Positions 32,379 to 46,953 of a stretch of 64,000 bases of DNA are shown in pieces. Origin of the DNA: Litomosoides sigmodontis. Lineage: Eukaryota; Nematoda; Chromadorea; Rhabditida; Onchocercidae. The position numbers and the translations under genes are program-made. The notes below the pieces were generated by a model, which saw only the letters and a list, made by a program, of their open reading frames with translations, was not told the origin of the DNA and ran no database searches. The stretch lies in assembly GCA_963070105.1 (NCBI GenBank), contig OY718804.1:4109317-4173316 (forward strand). Reading direction: 5' to 3'. The first letter of the stretch is position 1, and each line of letters opens with the position of its first letter.

Positions 32379-35300
32379 TTCAAGCTTACAAGCTTACTCA
32401 TAATAGCTTTCCTGTTCTATTGTAATGCGTACCAGTTAGCATTGCAAATATTTGTTTTCTAAATGCTTAAAGCGGGAGGGCACTTGCAGGAAATATTTGA
32501 CTTTGATGAGCAGCTGTTCAAGTGCTAAATGATCCAACTGACCCGATCAATTCACACCGATCGTTTCATCCTCGCTGAAGCTATCACGCACGCTTCAACT
32601 TCACAGTGCGCCTCCAAGTAGTTTGCTTAAACTACCTACCTACTTCCATTGCAAATTTAATCTACTCTCCTCTCCCACACTCTGAACCAACTAGCAGCAT
32701 ATTTGTACTCATTAATGATCGGATGTCGGATAGGGTAAGATTGATCGGAGCGGAGAGGAGAGGAGGGAGGATTTTCTTGGAGAGGAAGAGATAAACCTCT
32801 CTCTCCCTCTCTCTCTTATTCTTCACAACACTTTCTTTTTTTCAACAGTTTAGATCTGTCGATTCGGCTGTTACATATCGATAACACTAATAAGCTAACT
32901 TATCTTATCTCGCCCTTTCTCTGTTTCGTCAATCTTTTTGTCAAACTATTTTAAAATTTTATCCACAAAGTTTCGAGCAGAGTTAGATTAGACTGGGAGA
33001 CTTCACAGTCATTCACACAAATACTTTACCATAACTAATCATTTTATTTTCAAACTAATCAATTAGTTTCCAATTTGTCAGTATTTTCATTTAGTTTTGT
33101 ATCTTCGTGTTTGCAGGTTTCGGAGGAATTTGAAAAAACTTCGCATTGTTCTTGTTTTCTCAAATAGTCACTTTTTCCACAATGAATTGGACAATTTTAT
33201 TTGTTAACAAAAAATATGATCAAAAATTATGAGTTTAAAACTTTGAAATGTCACGTAGTTATCGAATTGGAAAGTTTTCCAAATATGTTACATCAGTTTT
33301 TCACACCACTTACTTTACTTTCACACTTTTCCCTTATCAAATTCTCTTTCTCTGTCCATCTCTTCCATTGCTGTCTACTTTTTTGGCAATTAATTTTACT
33401 AATTAATCAACTTTGTTTTTCCAACAAAAATTATTGACAATGTAAAATTTTGCCTTTTATTTCTCACAATTATTGATTGAGAAATAAGTTTTTTGTTACT
33501 TAAATTGCAAAAGTGTCATAATGTCACCAGCACGTCAGTGCATCTTTCTACCATTTTTTCATTCATAGGGCTATCATAGAGGAAAGTATAAGTAAGCGTA
33601 TAAAGTAGGAACAAGTATATGCAAATGAAATACCTCAATGAACAAAAATTATAACAGGCGCATTTGTCACTCTCGCAATTACGCTAACAATCAATGGAAG
33701 TCTTAAATCGCTTAGTGATTAAGCACATAAATGTATTCGAAATGATTAAATGATACTTAACAACTTCACGTATATCGTCTCTCTGCGTCTTTCTTACAAT
33801 TTCCTGCAGTAATTTCAGTGTTACACTTGGAGAATAGCATTAGGCGACAACACAAGCTACTCTTTGATAGAACTAAGAAACCAAAACTATCAGTACAACT
33901 TTTTCCAAGTAATTTCAGTTAGAAAAACTATGAAATTGTAATTTTAAAAGTTAATTATAATCAATTCGTCATATTTTACACTATCAGCTAGTGATGTGGC
34001 CATTTGCCTCCTACAATTATCAGAACAGTTGTCATAGGAGCGATATGGTCATTTCCCATTTGTAGAATATTTCTAAAATTAACTTCAAATATCTGATTGG
34101 CTTTGTTTCCATCCATTGTTTGTTTGTTTGTTTGTTTTTTTCCTTTTCGTTTTGTTTCGGTAAGTGTGCGTAGGGTAATGATAGGAGAGACTGCATTTAG
34201 AGATCGATAGCTGGAAGAGAGGAGGAAGAGGAAGGGTTTCAGGAGTTGCTTCGGTCAGTCTTATCTTATTCATTTTGATTTTTTTGCATTTCGTTTTTCC
34301 CCTTCGAAACATGTATTTATTGCTTTGAGGGGGGGCTGGAGGGAAATAAAATCGGCAAGGATTGAATGAAAGGCCTGCCTGACATTGAGGCTTTTTCAAA
34401 GTCATTTCATTACTGTTATAGTTATTGCTATGAATCATCTCATTTATTGCAGCTTTTTCTAACTTCGATTGTTGTCACTGACGTCTTAATGTTCCACATA
34501 TTTAAGAAATCGTTAAGTTCGGAGGGAATTTATTCTTTCTCAACGAATTAATTAATTAAAACAATTTTTAAAAATTTAGAAAGATTATTTTTTCTTCTTA
34601 TTGATGTACAACTAAAAATGATATGAACATTAATTAAAGCTGATAATATCGCTGAAAATCTTTCATATTTCGAATCTTTCATATTTCCATATATCTCTCA
34701 TATTTCCTATCTTTCATATTTTTTTTTCGTGATAAATATGAAATGAGATTAAAACACTTAGTGAAAATATGTATTTCATTTTTCTCCGTCAATATTTATC
34801 ACAAAATTAGCATTCAAAATTATCGGTAATGAAATTATTGAATGAATGAATCGACAACTAAACGAATACTTAAAATTCAAATTGTATAATGCAGCACGAA
34901 AATGTATAAATCAAAAAAAATGTCACCAACTACTACAGTTCTTTTACGGTATCACAAAAATAAATTGATGAGGTAAATTTTACCCAACACCTGCATTGTG
35001 TCAAAAAAATTTCTTACCAATCTTTGACCTCAACCAAGTACTTAATCAATACAGGTAGCTAGCAAGTAAACAAGTTTAAACAATGCATTTCCCACTTTTG
35101 CATTAATTATAGGCAATAAGTTACTGATACTCTTTGATCTTAAAATTATTGTAAATTTAACAAGAGCAAAAAAATTTTGCAACAAAAATTTATACTATCA
35201 GTGTATCAATCATTTCATAATGAAATTCAACAAGCATCGTCACCTTCAATTCTCTCACATTTTCCTTTTCTCTCTGCACGGATGTTGCAATTGTTGTTAA

Positions 35301-35519
35301 TGACGCAGATGTGGTAAACCGGAACAATGAAAAGAATTCGAAACCGGAAGAAGCGGATCTCTCATGTGAGAAGTCACTTGACTTATGTTATGCTAGCGAT
35401 AGCTAAAATATGGTTCAAATGGAATAGTTCGCATGAGTAAGAGTGGGAACGCGTCTAGCGGTTTTTCATACTTATTCAAAAATTCTAACAGAATTAATTA
35501 ATTTCAGGTAAAAGCCACA

Positions 35520-38500
35520 ATGTTCAATCTTCTTACGCTTCACGTACCATCATCATATAGACCACTTCTAAATCTAATTCATTTGTTAAATTTAATAACA
35601 ATTATCCTTTCATTCAATATCGATGTTAAGCATCCCGTAATTCATCGAAGTACTGCCAATTCAATGTTTGGTTATTCAATTGATTTCTATCAACACGAAG
35701 GAATGACACTGTAAGTATTCCGATTCTTTTTTTTTTCCGATAGCAAAATTTTCAATTACATTAGTTTCAATTTATACGATTGAGAAAAAATGCTAAAGGA
35801 TAAAACATTTGTTCATTGAAAATGACGTCTGGAAATCCCTTTTCATTCACAACAGATTTTATTAGTTTGTTAACTTTCAACAAATTTGACAAATGAATAA
35901 GTTGTGTTGACGGCAGAACGATCGTTTTAAGAAATTAAGGCCATTACATGAACTATCAATGAAGAAGACCTTACGGTAATAGTCAAATAGACAAATTAAT
36001 GAAGTAACATTATCAAATAATGCCATTAAAATTCAATTCATGGATAGGTTTTAAAGTCTTTTTTTAATAAAAAATTTTCAAGGTTAAAGTTTGACGTACT
36101 TTTGGGAGGACATGTCACCAATGAATTCGTTAGTTATTACGTAATTTGTTACTTATTTATTACTCATTGGCACAATAAAAAGAACGTTAAGCTGTAAAAT
36201 CGAAAATGATGAAATTTAATTGCCATTTTTTTTCAATATTTTTCATCAGTCATTCGATGCATTTGCCGCCTGTCCATCATTTACCGTTCGTCCATTTTTC
36301 CATTCAACTCTTTTTGTAATTTTGAAATCACGAGTGCTGCTGGTGCTCGTACACACAGCATTTCCTTACTTTTCAGCACATTTTTTTAAAATGAAAATTG
36401 ACGAATTTATGATGTGGGTGGCGGTGAGAGGTTTAGTAAATCTCAGAATTGCACTAAAAAATTACATTAGTAAATAAACGATGAATTGTTTGTGCGTACA
36501 ATGTGTACCGGTTTTTCGAGGCGACGAAGTGTTGTATGAAATGAGTTGAATAACAAATCAAATAAACTATCTATGACTCATTCGTCGATCATCTGAACCG
36601 ATTTAATCAAAGTGGAATATTTTAACGATTTTTTGTTATCAACTCTTTCTGCTATGTTTTCGTGACATTCGATTAATGTTTAGTAATTGTGAACGCTGAG
36701 CGAGGACAATTAATTTCTGGAAATTTTTGTAATTTAAATTTGTAATTATTGCTAAAAAGTACTTGTGACAAAATGAACAATTCATTCTCCTGCTATTCTA
36801 TCATTTGTTCATAAAAATTTTTTCAAAATTTTCATTCTGTCACATGCAACGACAGTTACTCAAAAGTGGCAGTGAGAAAATTCGAATTGTTGTTCTTGAC
36901 TTGGTTTCGAATCAAATTAATCGCAAATTTACTTAATTGTATAACTTGACAATAGTGCTGCGTTTGGAAAGCAATCAGAGAGCCGCTTTTAGTGAGAAGG
37001 GTTGTCAGTTCAATTTTTTTTCTTACCCAAACTTATCGCAATTCAAAATCCGAAAAGAGGGTTAAACAAGTTTTAATTCAAATGATTAGAATTTCTGTCA
37101 TTCCTCATATCAAAGCTTTTAATTGGCGATAAAAGATTTGCAGTTTACTTGTCGGCTCACCAAAAGCAAACAGCGGTGCGAAACAACCAGGTGTCAAGAA
37201 CAGTGGTGCCGTGTTTCGATGTTCGGTCGAAAAACCGCTCTGCTCTGAAGTTTTCCTCGATCGGAAAGGTAGCTGTCATATTCCTAAATTACGGTTTTTT
37301 TATAAAAAATGAAATTTCTTCCTTATAGGTTCACTAATTTTCATCTAAAGTATCTCAAGTTTGAAACATTTGTCTCTTTCCATTTGAAACTAAAAATTCC
37401 TTTCTCTACATCACGCCGGTCACTTCCACGGTTTCGTAAGATCGGTTTTCTCTGTTTCCTCTCTCCGAGATATGCCAAAATTACATTGAAATTTTGCAAA
37501 ACTCGAGTCTTAACGAATTGCAGTAGCAAGTTTCTTCAAAAAATTTAAATAGATCTGTTGCTTTTTCGTAGTTGGAATTTAACTAATCGTTATCCATCAT
37601 CTTGGCCCTCTCTCGCTCTTTTTCTCCTTCCTTTGTTCTTTAAGCAACGATTGTCATCGGCCTTCTCTCTCTCTCTCTCTCTGGCATTCTTCCTCTTCTT
37701 CCCAACAACCTATGAGCAATGAACACCCGCATGGATGGATGGATATCCGTCCCTTGATCTCTCCGCATCCACTTCTTTTCCCCACTCTTCCGTTCCCGGT
37801 CAGTATGCATCGGAAAGGGACATGTGCGCTTCGTAAGGTTTGAAAAACACATTTTTATGCTAAACGTTTATTATTAAGTTAACTCTTTTAAATGACCTCC
37901 TCATCGATTTCATATTTAATTTTGTCATGCCATAGCTTGCTTTTTGCGAATGTCACACTTTTTTCCATCGATTCCTTTCGATCGGTCACTTAACTCTTTT
38001 GATATCATTAAATGGCATTATCGGATTCGTCTGAAACATAATGGATTTATTGACAGGACAAGGGCAACACTTCATGTTGGCGAGCACCCTCGGTCCTTAT
38101 GCGTCTAGCACTAATAGCCTTAATGAAATGTGAGCATGGCGTTATTGTCGATTTCTCGATGAAATAATTTCAAAAAACTTAATAAATTTGAAATTGTTAT
38201 GTTTGGCGATAATTTTGATTGAAATATTTCCACTTTCATTTATTTCGCTTTAAGTGGAATTTGCAAATGATTTACATGATGATATCATTGAAGTGTAGTG
38301 GTCTGGGATATTTTTATCTAGGCTATCGATTCTTTACATTCTCGATTAGTGTTTGAGCTTGCGCGAACTCACCTCCATGATGTTTGAGATCGAATTTCCA
38401 ATATATTAAATTCCTTAGGAATGGAGTTGTAGATAGAGAGAGGTGGGGGGATGTGTGATGTGCTACTATTTGACAAATGCGCATCCTTACAAATCAACAG

Positions 38501-41500
38501 GGAAGATGCTGTTTTACAAGGCGGATTATTCTATATGGAAGATCTCGAGAAGATTTTTAATAAATCAATGCATATTTAATGTATTTCCCATGATTTATGC
38601 AAAAAATGAAATCATGAAAAGTGTCTATCTCAATAAAAAATGATCTACGAGTCCAGCAGAAAGAAGGAAATTAAAGTGTTTCCTAACACACTGTAAGGAA
38701 ACAATAGAGATCTAAATTAAGTAATTAAATCTTATAGTACTCGAGCTCATCCGCTAACAAACGTTTGACCAGATTTACAACTAACCATAAACTATTTGCT
38801 TTTCTTGACCCTTTTGAAGTTTCATATCGTCAGTGAACTTTTTTAAACTGGTCGAATGGTATGCAGTGTCCATTGCAGGTAACGAAAAGCGGCTGAATGG
38901 ATCTCATTTATTGCAAATTGAAGAGAAATCAGACCAGATGCTCGGTGCTACCGTTAGAGTGTCCAAGAAAGGCAGTTCTGTCGTGGTTAGTAGGATTTTA
39001 TGTATTTCATTTCTTCGTTTTTTTCTTCGATGATTCTTAAACATAACGTTTATCATTCAAAAATTACCAACTGACAAGCTGATTGCTTTATTAATTTGAC
39101 AGGTTTGCGCTCCTCACTACAAGTATTTCTTCTCGAAATTTGAAGTTATCGAGCCTGTTGGGACATGTTTCTATGCAACAAATGGTTTCGAAAATATCGA
39201 AGAATTTGCTTCATGTCGACAAGAGCGTACGTTTTTTTTACAACTTTCTGATTTTAAATCTTTTACCATCAGGTTTTGAATTGATTTAAATTTTAGCTGC
39301 TCGTCATGGTCATCATCGTTTCGGATACGGAATGTGTGGTTTTAGCGCAGCAGTTCCTGATGATGGTAAGGAACGATTGTACATTGGTGCTCCTGGTGCA
39401 TACTACTGGCAAGGTACAATCTTTGCACAGAGTGTGCGCAATAAACTTGATCGACCGAATACGCCTGATGGTCCAGCACATCATGATAACTACAATCTTG
39501 GTATCTATTTAATCTTCTGTTTAAGAAAGTTTCTATTTAAATTTTAACTCTTAGCTAATCTAACTAATCATTTTGTTGTAATGGATGTTTCGCTTTATTA
39601 TCAGCCATTATTTTGTCAAATTTTGATGCAAATAAAAATTTTATTTTCTAAGTAGTTAATTAGAATGCTGCAAATAATGAAGAACTAATTTGATCTTGTC
39701 TTAATTACAGGTTATTCATTGGCTGCAGGTGATTTTGATGGTGATGGTTTAGAGGATGTGGTTGCTGGAGTGCCGCGTGGTAACGACCTTGTTGGTGCGG
39801 TAAGTTTCTTCTTGAAAGTTTTCAATTTGTTTACTGAAATAATACTGCCTGTAATTTTGAAAAACTTAAAGTCGTGATTTTGATCTTTTGATGTGGTGAA
39901 ATTTCAGATTTTAAATTTTAGGTTTACATTTTCAATCACAAACTAATATCACTGACAAATCTAACTGATAAAAATGGACAAAAAGGGCAATTCTTTGGTG
40001 CCGCTGTGGCAGTAACTGATTTGAATAATGATGGGTTGGTATATTTTTAAATTGATTACGATCACTTTTGGAGTTTTATACGTTCTCAGCAAAAATAGAT
40101 GCATTTAAAATTCTTATTTGGATGGAATTTTAATTACTTGCTGTTAATTTGATTATTTAGTTAAAATTAGATGAATAAGAAATTTTTTTTTCAAAACACA
40201 TTTAATTGATATCTTTCTACCTTTCAGTTATGATGATGTCATCGTAGGATCACCATTTTATACTGATTACAAAACAGCAATGGATGTAAAAACTCAGGAA
40301 CATAAACCTCGTTATGATATTGGTAAAGTTATGGTTTTCTTCCAAGGACCGAATGTAAGTTTTTGAATATCCTATTTTCTGGGTGAATCCTGGAGAAATA
40401 TATGATCAGACTCATGCATGAGATGTGGTGTTATTGGAAGGGAACTTTCTAAAAATGATTTTGACTTGAATCATACGTTTTAATAATTTTAATTTCGGAC
40501 TTAAAATTAAATATTTGCAGCATGATTTTCCCAAATGGGAATCATTATTGGGACATACGGAATGGTCACGATTTGGTTACTCAGTTGCAGCTGCTGGCGA
40601 CTTAAATCAGGATGGTTATAATGGTAATTTTAAAGCTTAAATTCAGTCAAATTCCTTGCTAGAAGAGAAGTCTACCTTTGACTAATTTTAAGCTCACTTT
40701 CTTACTTCTTAAACATTTATTTCTCACTCTACTCCTTTTGTTACTGAATGAATAGAATTGATTGTTTACATTTTCATCATACATTAGGCTCATTTGATTC
40801 TAAGAAGTAAATTATTTTGCAGATTTTATCGTCGGCGCACCATACGATGGTGATGATCACCGAGGTGCCGTGTACGTCTATCACGGAGCTAAAAATGGCG
40901 TACGAAAGGAACCGACACAGAAAATTGAAGCACAAAAAGTGAATGCTAATTTAAAAGCATTTGGATTCTCTCTTGCTGGTGGCAAAGATATCGATAAAAA
41001 TCAGTATCCTGGTGAGGACGTCTTGAATTTTCCCATTGTTTCTTTGTGATAAATTTACCTAAGCCAAGTGGTTGGTATAAATTTTATTTAGATATTGCGG
41101 TTGGTGCTTACCAAAGTTCTCATGCAGTAGTGTTTAAAACGAAACCAGTGGTTACAGTTACCGGCTCATTAACTACGTCTAAGAATTCAATTAATTTGGA
41201 GGATAAAACTTGCTCAACTGAGTTCGGGATGATGGCTTGGTGCATACTTTTTTGATATTTTTGATATATGTTAGCATTCTAAATAGTAAAGCTGTTTTTA
41301 AAATTGTTAATAATTTTTTATATTTTAGTAACACCTTATATATTCATGTATAAATTTCAATTGTATTTAATTTTTAAGTTTTAAATCAAATTTGGAATTC
41401 GAAATATTATCCCAGGGTAACTAGGTTATTTTCGTAATTTCAGTGAGCACATGAAACTCTGCATACGATATAAAGGCAAAGGTCAGTCGCCACCGGACAT

Positions 41501-44500
41501 TGATCTGAAACTTCTCTTTCAACTTGACTCTAAGAAAACCATTACACCGCGAGCATTTTTCAGACGAAGAGATTTGGTAAGTTTTATAAATAATAATTTG
41601 AAGTTGAATTTCTGCTAAAATCAAAGAGGATTGTAGGCTTATGAAACGTGTTTGTGCATTATTAGCGAAGATTAGGATTAGCCATTCGATGGCGAAGTAT
41701 AATGAGGACCAAATAGAACTCAATAGATGGATTTGTTTACATTCTTTATTTTTGAAAAATATCCTAAAATTTCGCGAATTTTAGCGAATGCGAGTTTGTA
41801 ATTCTCTCTAACTTGTTTCAGAACAAAAAACGAAATACCATAGTTCACAAAAAAGCAGCATCAAATGATCAGCCTGATATAATCGAACAAATAATTCATT
41901 TACGGAAAGAACATGAGTACTGTGAAACATACAGTTTTTATGTCTCTGTGGGTTATTTTGGATTTCAAAATTCTGTTTAAATTTTTAAATTATGAGTTTT
42001 GAAATTGAATGGACTATAGATTTTATTATAGATTGAAACGGTACCCCAATTTTGGTGCTAAGTTACAGTAGAAGAAAAAGGTAGCCAAGGTTATTATTAC
42101 TAACGGATGTTTCATAAACTTTTTTGCAGGATACGATACGAGATAAATTAAACCCGATACATATCATGGTGAATTATAGTTATGAGGAACGTGCGTCCGG
42201 TGTATCAACGTCAGGTTATTTGGAACCTGCGTTAGACACTACTGTACCATTATCATTTGAAGTTGAAGTAAGACTTAAATTCGTTAAATCAAGGAATAAT
42301 TATAACGAAGCTTACATATTTGTTTTTCCTTTGTTTTGAAGCAAAAAGGTAATTTAAAATTGAAGTGTGAAAATGTTGATTTAATGCTTCAAATTCATAA
42401 TACGGTAGTTTCCAGCTTCCAATAGATAAAAATTGTGGTCCAGATGAAAAATGTACTCCAGATCTACAAGTACATGCTGTTTCGTAAGTTATTAAATATA
42501 TCCACATTCGAATTACTATAAATCAATCAAATCAATTGCTAGAAAATAAGAATCGATTGCTAAAAAATGATCGAGTGAACTTTTTTTTCTTCTACTGCTA
42601 GCAGTTGTTAGAACAATTAGCAAAAGCTCAGCACAAATGTGATAGCTAAAAATAAGTAGTCAATATTTTATGATGCCTTGACTATTTCTTAATGAATTTA
42701 GAAAATCTATGTGTATTTTGAGGCTTCCAAGATCATAAAAATTTTTCCAAATTTATATTCCAGTTCTTCAAGACTTATCTCTAATGAAATTAAGGAACAA
42801 AGAGAAGTTCATCATTGGTGCAGTTGATCAGTCGTTAATTGTTAATGTAACGGTCGCAAATCATGGGGAAGATTCGCATGAATCGCAATTCTTTATCACA
42901 ATACCACCAGGTTTTGAATATGGTGGTGTGGAGAATTATGCGACACAGGTTTGCACAAACATCTACTAAGGATTAGATCATTTAATTTCAATATGACAAT
43001 CGAAAAGATAAACGGATAAACATTTCGAAAGATAAACATTTCACTCATTACGATGAATTATCGGATTGGTAATTCAGATCACGTAATACCAGTTCACTTT
43101 GTTATTTTCTGCACTTCATAGATGTAAATGATATCATGAAAATGATGGAAGTATATAAAATAAAATTTTCGGAATTAATTTTTTTCACATCTTTTTTGCT
43201 CTTCAGCAACCTCTTAGTTGTTCACCGCAGAATAAAGCCGGAAAAGATGAGGAATATGTGTTTGCCTGTGATATTGGTAATCCGTTATCAGGCAATAGTG
43301 AGGCCAAGTTTGGATTCCGTTTGACTGGCACTAAAGTGGATGCTACAGATGAAACTGTGGAAATTAAAATGTCTGCCAATAGGTAATGAGCAATATACGT
43401 ATCTGTAATTGTTTGCACTTTAATCAATTTTGAAGGATGAATTTAACGAGGAGTGAAAATGTTAAATTGAGCTATAATTGATTTTTTGAGATATTAAGGT
43501 ATAATATCTGATCACATCTGATCAATGTAGTTTGCCACTTCTCACCTGTTGCATTTTAGTACTAATGAAGAAGCTTTCGGCCGCGATGTTGATAATGAAT
43601 TGATTGTACGAGTTCCAATTGAGATTAAAGCGCAGCTTTCATTAGTTGGCCGATCAACACCGGAACAATTAGATTACTCGATTCGGAATCGAACTCCTAG
43701 TGATCCTATTTTTGATTCCGAAATTGGTCCCGTTGTCAGTCATTTATATCAGGTAGATAATGCGCACAGGATTTGTCTCAATTCTGCCATACCAAAAGTT
43801 TAGAACAGTTTTTCAGCATTCGGAAAATAAATTTTAGGTTATAAATCGTGGTCCAAGTGCGATCAGTGGTGCATCGCTAGATATCATTTGGCCAAGTTTT
43901 GCTGAAGATGGGAAACACTTGTTGTATTTGATTGATGAACCACAGGTTAATGATGCCGATAAAGTAAAGTGCCGTGTTAAACAAGTGCAAAATATCAATC
44001 CGGATAGCTTAACGGTAATATTTTTTTCCATAAGTTTTTCGTCTTATTGTTGAAAGTTTCAGATAACTTTGATTCACAAAACCATGATGTTTTTAAAAGC
44101 GTACATTTTTTTTTCATGGACAATTCATCAAATTTCTCTTCCTTATTAAGCCAGCTTATCAGGTTGTGTATAACTTCAACTAGTCCTTGGCATTTCGTTC
44201 TGAAATATGTACTAAGTTTGATTAACTTCATATTCACACCCATAATTATTTCAACCATCACTTGACAGTTGAAATAATTAAGTTAGTACACTATTTTTAA
44301 ATCGGTTTCACTGCTGTTGCATAAACCGCAACCACTTATTTTTTTGTAAACTTAAGCTCATACTTTTAGATCTCAAATGAACACATTCCAACGCCATCAG
44401 CTATAATCTACGATGACCGCACACCTCTACGGCAATATGAACGTGAGGAGCACATACGAGACATGTACGATGATTACAAGTTGCGACGACGTCGAATGCA

Positions 44501-45785
44501 AATTCACACCCATCATATGAGTAGAAGTCAAAAGATGAAACGGTCCCAACAGCAGATGGTCGGAGATCAACGTCGAATTCGAGTTATTAAAGCAAGAGAT
44601 AATATGAAACAAGCTGTTAGAATGGCTAAAATAGCTGGAAAAGCTATCGAATACAGAGGACCGCTCAATAGGGCGAGCATTGTTAGTTTCGATGTCAAAA
44701 TTGTCAAATTTTGATGTCAAAATTGAAATAAAATACAAGCCAAAATTGGCAAAAAATAATCATAATTGAAAATTACAAGAATAATAGTTACGCCTTTTCA
44801 TGCTTTATTTGTTTTTAACAGTTCGTAAATTTTCGTAAAAATATATTGGTTGAGTTCCAAAATCTTTCAATTAATACTTTGATGTAAGCAGTAATAACCT
44901 TTAGGGCTGCAATAAAGAGAACTGCACACATATTGAATGTGATATTCGACGACTTAATGAGGATGAATTTGTTCTCGTGGAAATTTACGCCCGTTTAGTT
45001 GTGAATACCCTAATCGATAATAATATTTATGAAGCGGACATTTCTTCCATTGGCATAGCTAAAATATCAGCATTACCAAGTGCGCCACGCTATAATCCGC
45101 CATCACAACTCGTCGCGGTATTTCGTTTGTTCTAAAAAAAAGATAGAATTCTTTGCTAGTGAATCGTTGTATCGACAAAAAAAATATGGCCCAAACCAAA
45201 TAATTTTAGGTTCAATTTTAAAAACTAAGTACAGTACTGTCATTTTTCTGTCCTTTTGTCATATGCTGTAATCCGAAAGATGGAATTGAATTAAAATGAT
45301 TTCTTGTGTACCAAATTGTATTTTCTAGGTAACCACAGACGTGAATCCAACGGATCTAGAGCAAGCGACTTACGGTGTACCATGGTGGCTATATTTAATA
45401 GCTATCCTAATTGGACTGGTCATCTTAGGACTTCTCATCTTATGTCTGTGGAGGGTATAATTTTTCTAACATCTCTTTGAAAAAAAATCTCAGAAAAACA
45501 AATGAAGCAATGCACATGAACTGGTCTTTCTGTCCATACTTTATTAAAATATGAATATGTTGAAATAATTACTCAAAGGCATGGAAAAATTAAATTCATC
45601 GTTTCTTCAAATACCAATCAGAATTTCAATTCTTTTAGTGCGGCTTCTTCAAACGTCACAGGCCACCAACCGAACAAGCTACTTACAACACAACTTCGAA
45701 GACTACCGATATGTATGCGGACAGTCAAGTTCGATTTGCACATCCGCACATGTACTCCGAGGAACGACATGGTGTTCGAGTATAA
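35520..45785 (+). CDS. pat-2: integrin alpha chain, PAT-2/PS2-like, complete
   Basis: I assembled 23 in-phase exons giving 1160 aa. The ATG lies 13 bases after an 'atttcag' acceptor (possible trans-splice site). Exon 2 (37144-37268) sits alone between introns of 1.4 and 1.6 kb and carries LLVGSPKANS and GAVFRC of FG-GAP blade 1. The seven-blade beta-propeller is clear: VCAPHYKY, EPVGTCFYA, LYIGAPGAYYWQG, GDFDGDGLEDVVAGVPRG, TDLNNDGYDDVIVGSP, GDLNQDGYNDFIVGAP, KDIDKNQYPDIAVGAY, including DxDxDG-type calcium loops. There is no inserted I domain. Thigh/calf domains follow with paired cysteines, then a very basic segment with RRRR, a membrane span at about 1089-1111 (LYLIAILIGLVILGLLILCL) and tail CGFFKRHRPPTEQATY. 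GFFKR is the universal alpha-tail motif that contacts the beta subunit and talin-regulated clasp. FFKRxRPP resembles the RGD-binding class (alphaV, PAT-2); INA-1 type is the alternative. PAT-2 pairs with PAT-3 at muscle attachments. Confidence 0.93.
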
Positions 45786-46953
45786 GTTCTTTTGCAATAT
45801 CTGCAATTTTTTTTGCTCAATTAGCTAACTGTTGTCTCATACATTGTTAAAACTTTGAAAAGAATGCCGAATTTCAAAGTTCTAATTCTCAAAATGAATG
45901 TTTTGAGCAATCATTGTTAGGTGAGCTCAACAGCGAAAATAAAAAATGCCAATTTCTGTTTTCAAATTATTCCCTAGATAGATGAAGTAACATTACCCGT
46001 TTGACCTATGTGTGCCTTATCTGATAAATATGCCATTGCTTCTATGTACAAATTATGCTAACACAGAAAACGTCCTTCAAAAGGAAATGTTTTTTGCAAG
46101 TCATTTACTAAAATATTTTGTGACTGTAACGATAAAAAGGAATGATCAATTTAAATTTGGAACATATTATCGAATAAATTTTTTAGAAAATAAAATTTCT
46201 ATATTGTACAGGGATTTTCGTATGTCATGAATTTAATAGCTTATTAATTCATACGTCTCTATTGTTCAATCACGCTAATTCATACTTAATACTACCAAAG
46301 GAATTGTTTACACGTAAACAAGAATCGTACTTTCGCTTTTCCTTTTACAAATTTCAAAAAGTTTGAAAAAAATATCAAAAAATGATGCTTGAGCAGAAGG
46401 AATTGAAAATTTTCTAAAATCAGGAAATTACTATTGGGATTCTTCAAATTAAATTTTGAAATCGACATTTCAAATGTTGTGTACACGTAATGCTGTTGTA
46501 ATGCAATACAATATGAATTGTATTATTTATTGGAGTGGTACCATTACTACTACTCTTTCATATTTTAAATATAAATTGTTTGAATGTTTGTAAACTAATT
46601 AAACTGATCAAAATAACTAAAACTAGTCCTTCCATTATCATTGCCTTTTCTTCATCCTTTTTTATCCTTTTTTTTGCTCTTATTTTTATGCCACACATAC
46701 ATACATACATACACACACATACACGCACACATACACACATAGAAAATAAAAAGTAAATTCGATTTGGCATAAAACAAAGCAAGAACATTTAGAAGGATAT
46801 CAATTTTGATTAATTAATGCAAGACAGTGAAGTTTAAGAGCGAAGTCATATTAAGTGAATTTCAGTTACGAAATATCAAAAGTATGATTTAAATTAAGCT
46901 GTAATCGTAACTTTCTATAGTGGTGTCAACTGTTGAGGATTTCCTTGGGTAAG
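45786..46953. other. 3' flank of integrin gene and upstream of small gene
   Basis: A candidate poly(A) signal AATAAA lies at 45938-45943, about 150 bases after the integrin stop. A CA/TA-rich simple repeat is at 46692-46740. An 'ctatag' acceptor at 46919-46920 precedes the first possible ATG of the next gene. Confidence 0.5.
46692..46740. repeat. CA/TA simple repeat
   Basis: A run of CATA and CACA units lies between the integrin gene and the small gene at 47 kb. Confidence 0.8.

Larger units (their letters stand above)
27481..35505. other. 8-kb gene-poor interval upstream of the integrin gene
   Basis: No spliced gene could be assembled here. The interval holds a CT-rich tract (28671-28728), a GT tract (29487-29522), CAT/ATC triplet runs near 32170-32200, a direct repeat at 32319-32378, a TTAATTAA-rich block near 31660-31690 and a GA/CT-rich patch at about 32745-32820. 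One 88-codon minus-strand frame (29842-30108) is listed separately. Much of the interval is plausibly the regulatory region of the integrin gene to its right. Confidence 0.45.

Noticed and set aside
36080..36180. Candidate integrin exon 2 with VLLGGHVTNEF, and another at 38056-38130
   Set aside because: Neither fits phase and spacing; the exon at 37144-37268 (LLVGSPKANS) does on both sides.
42764..42794. Apparent frameshift between integrin exons 15 and 16
   Set aside because: Using the acceptor 'attaag' before 42795 instead of the better-looking 'ttccag' restores phase and gives the spacing expected from alphaV, so no break is needed.
46817..46952. Chain of tiny exons (MQDSE / LRNIK / VSTVEDFLG) before the 47-kb gene
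   Set aside because: It would need introns of 34, 39 and 25 bases; the frame from ATG 46954 is open without them.
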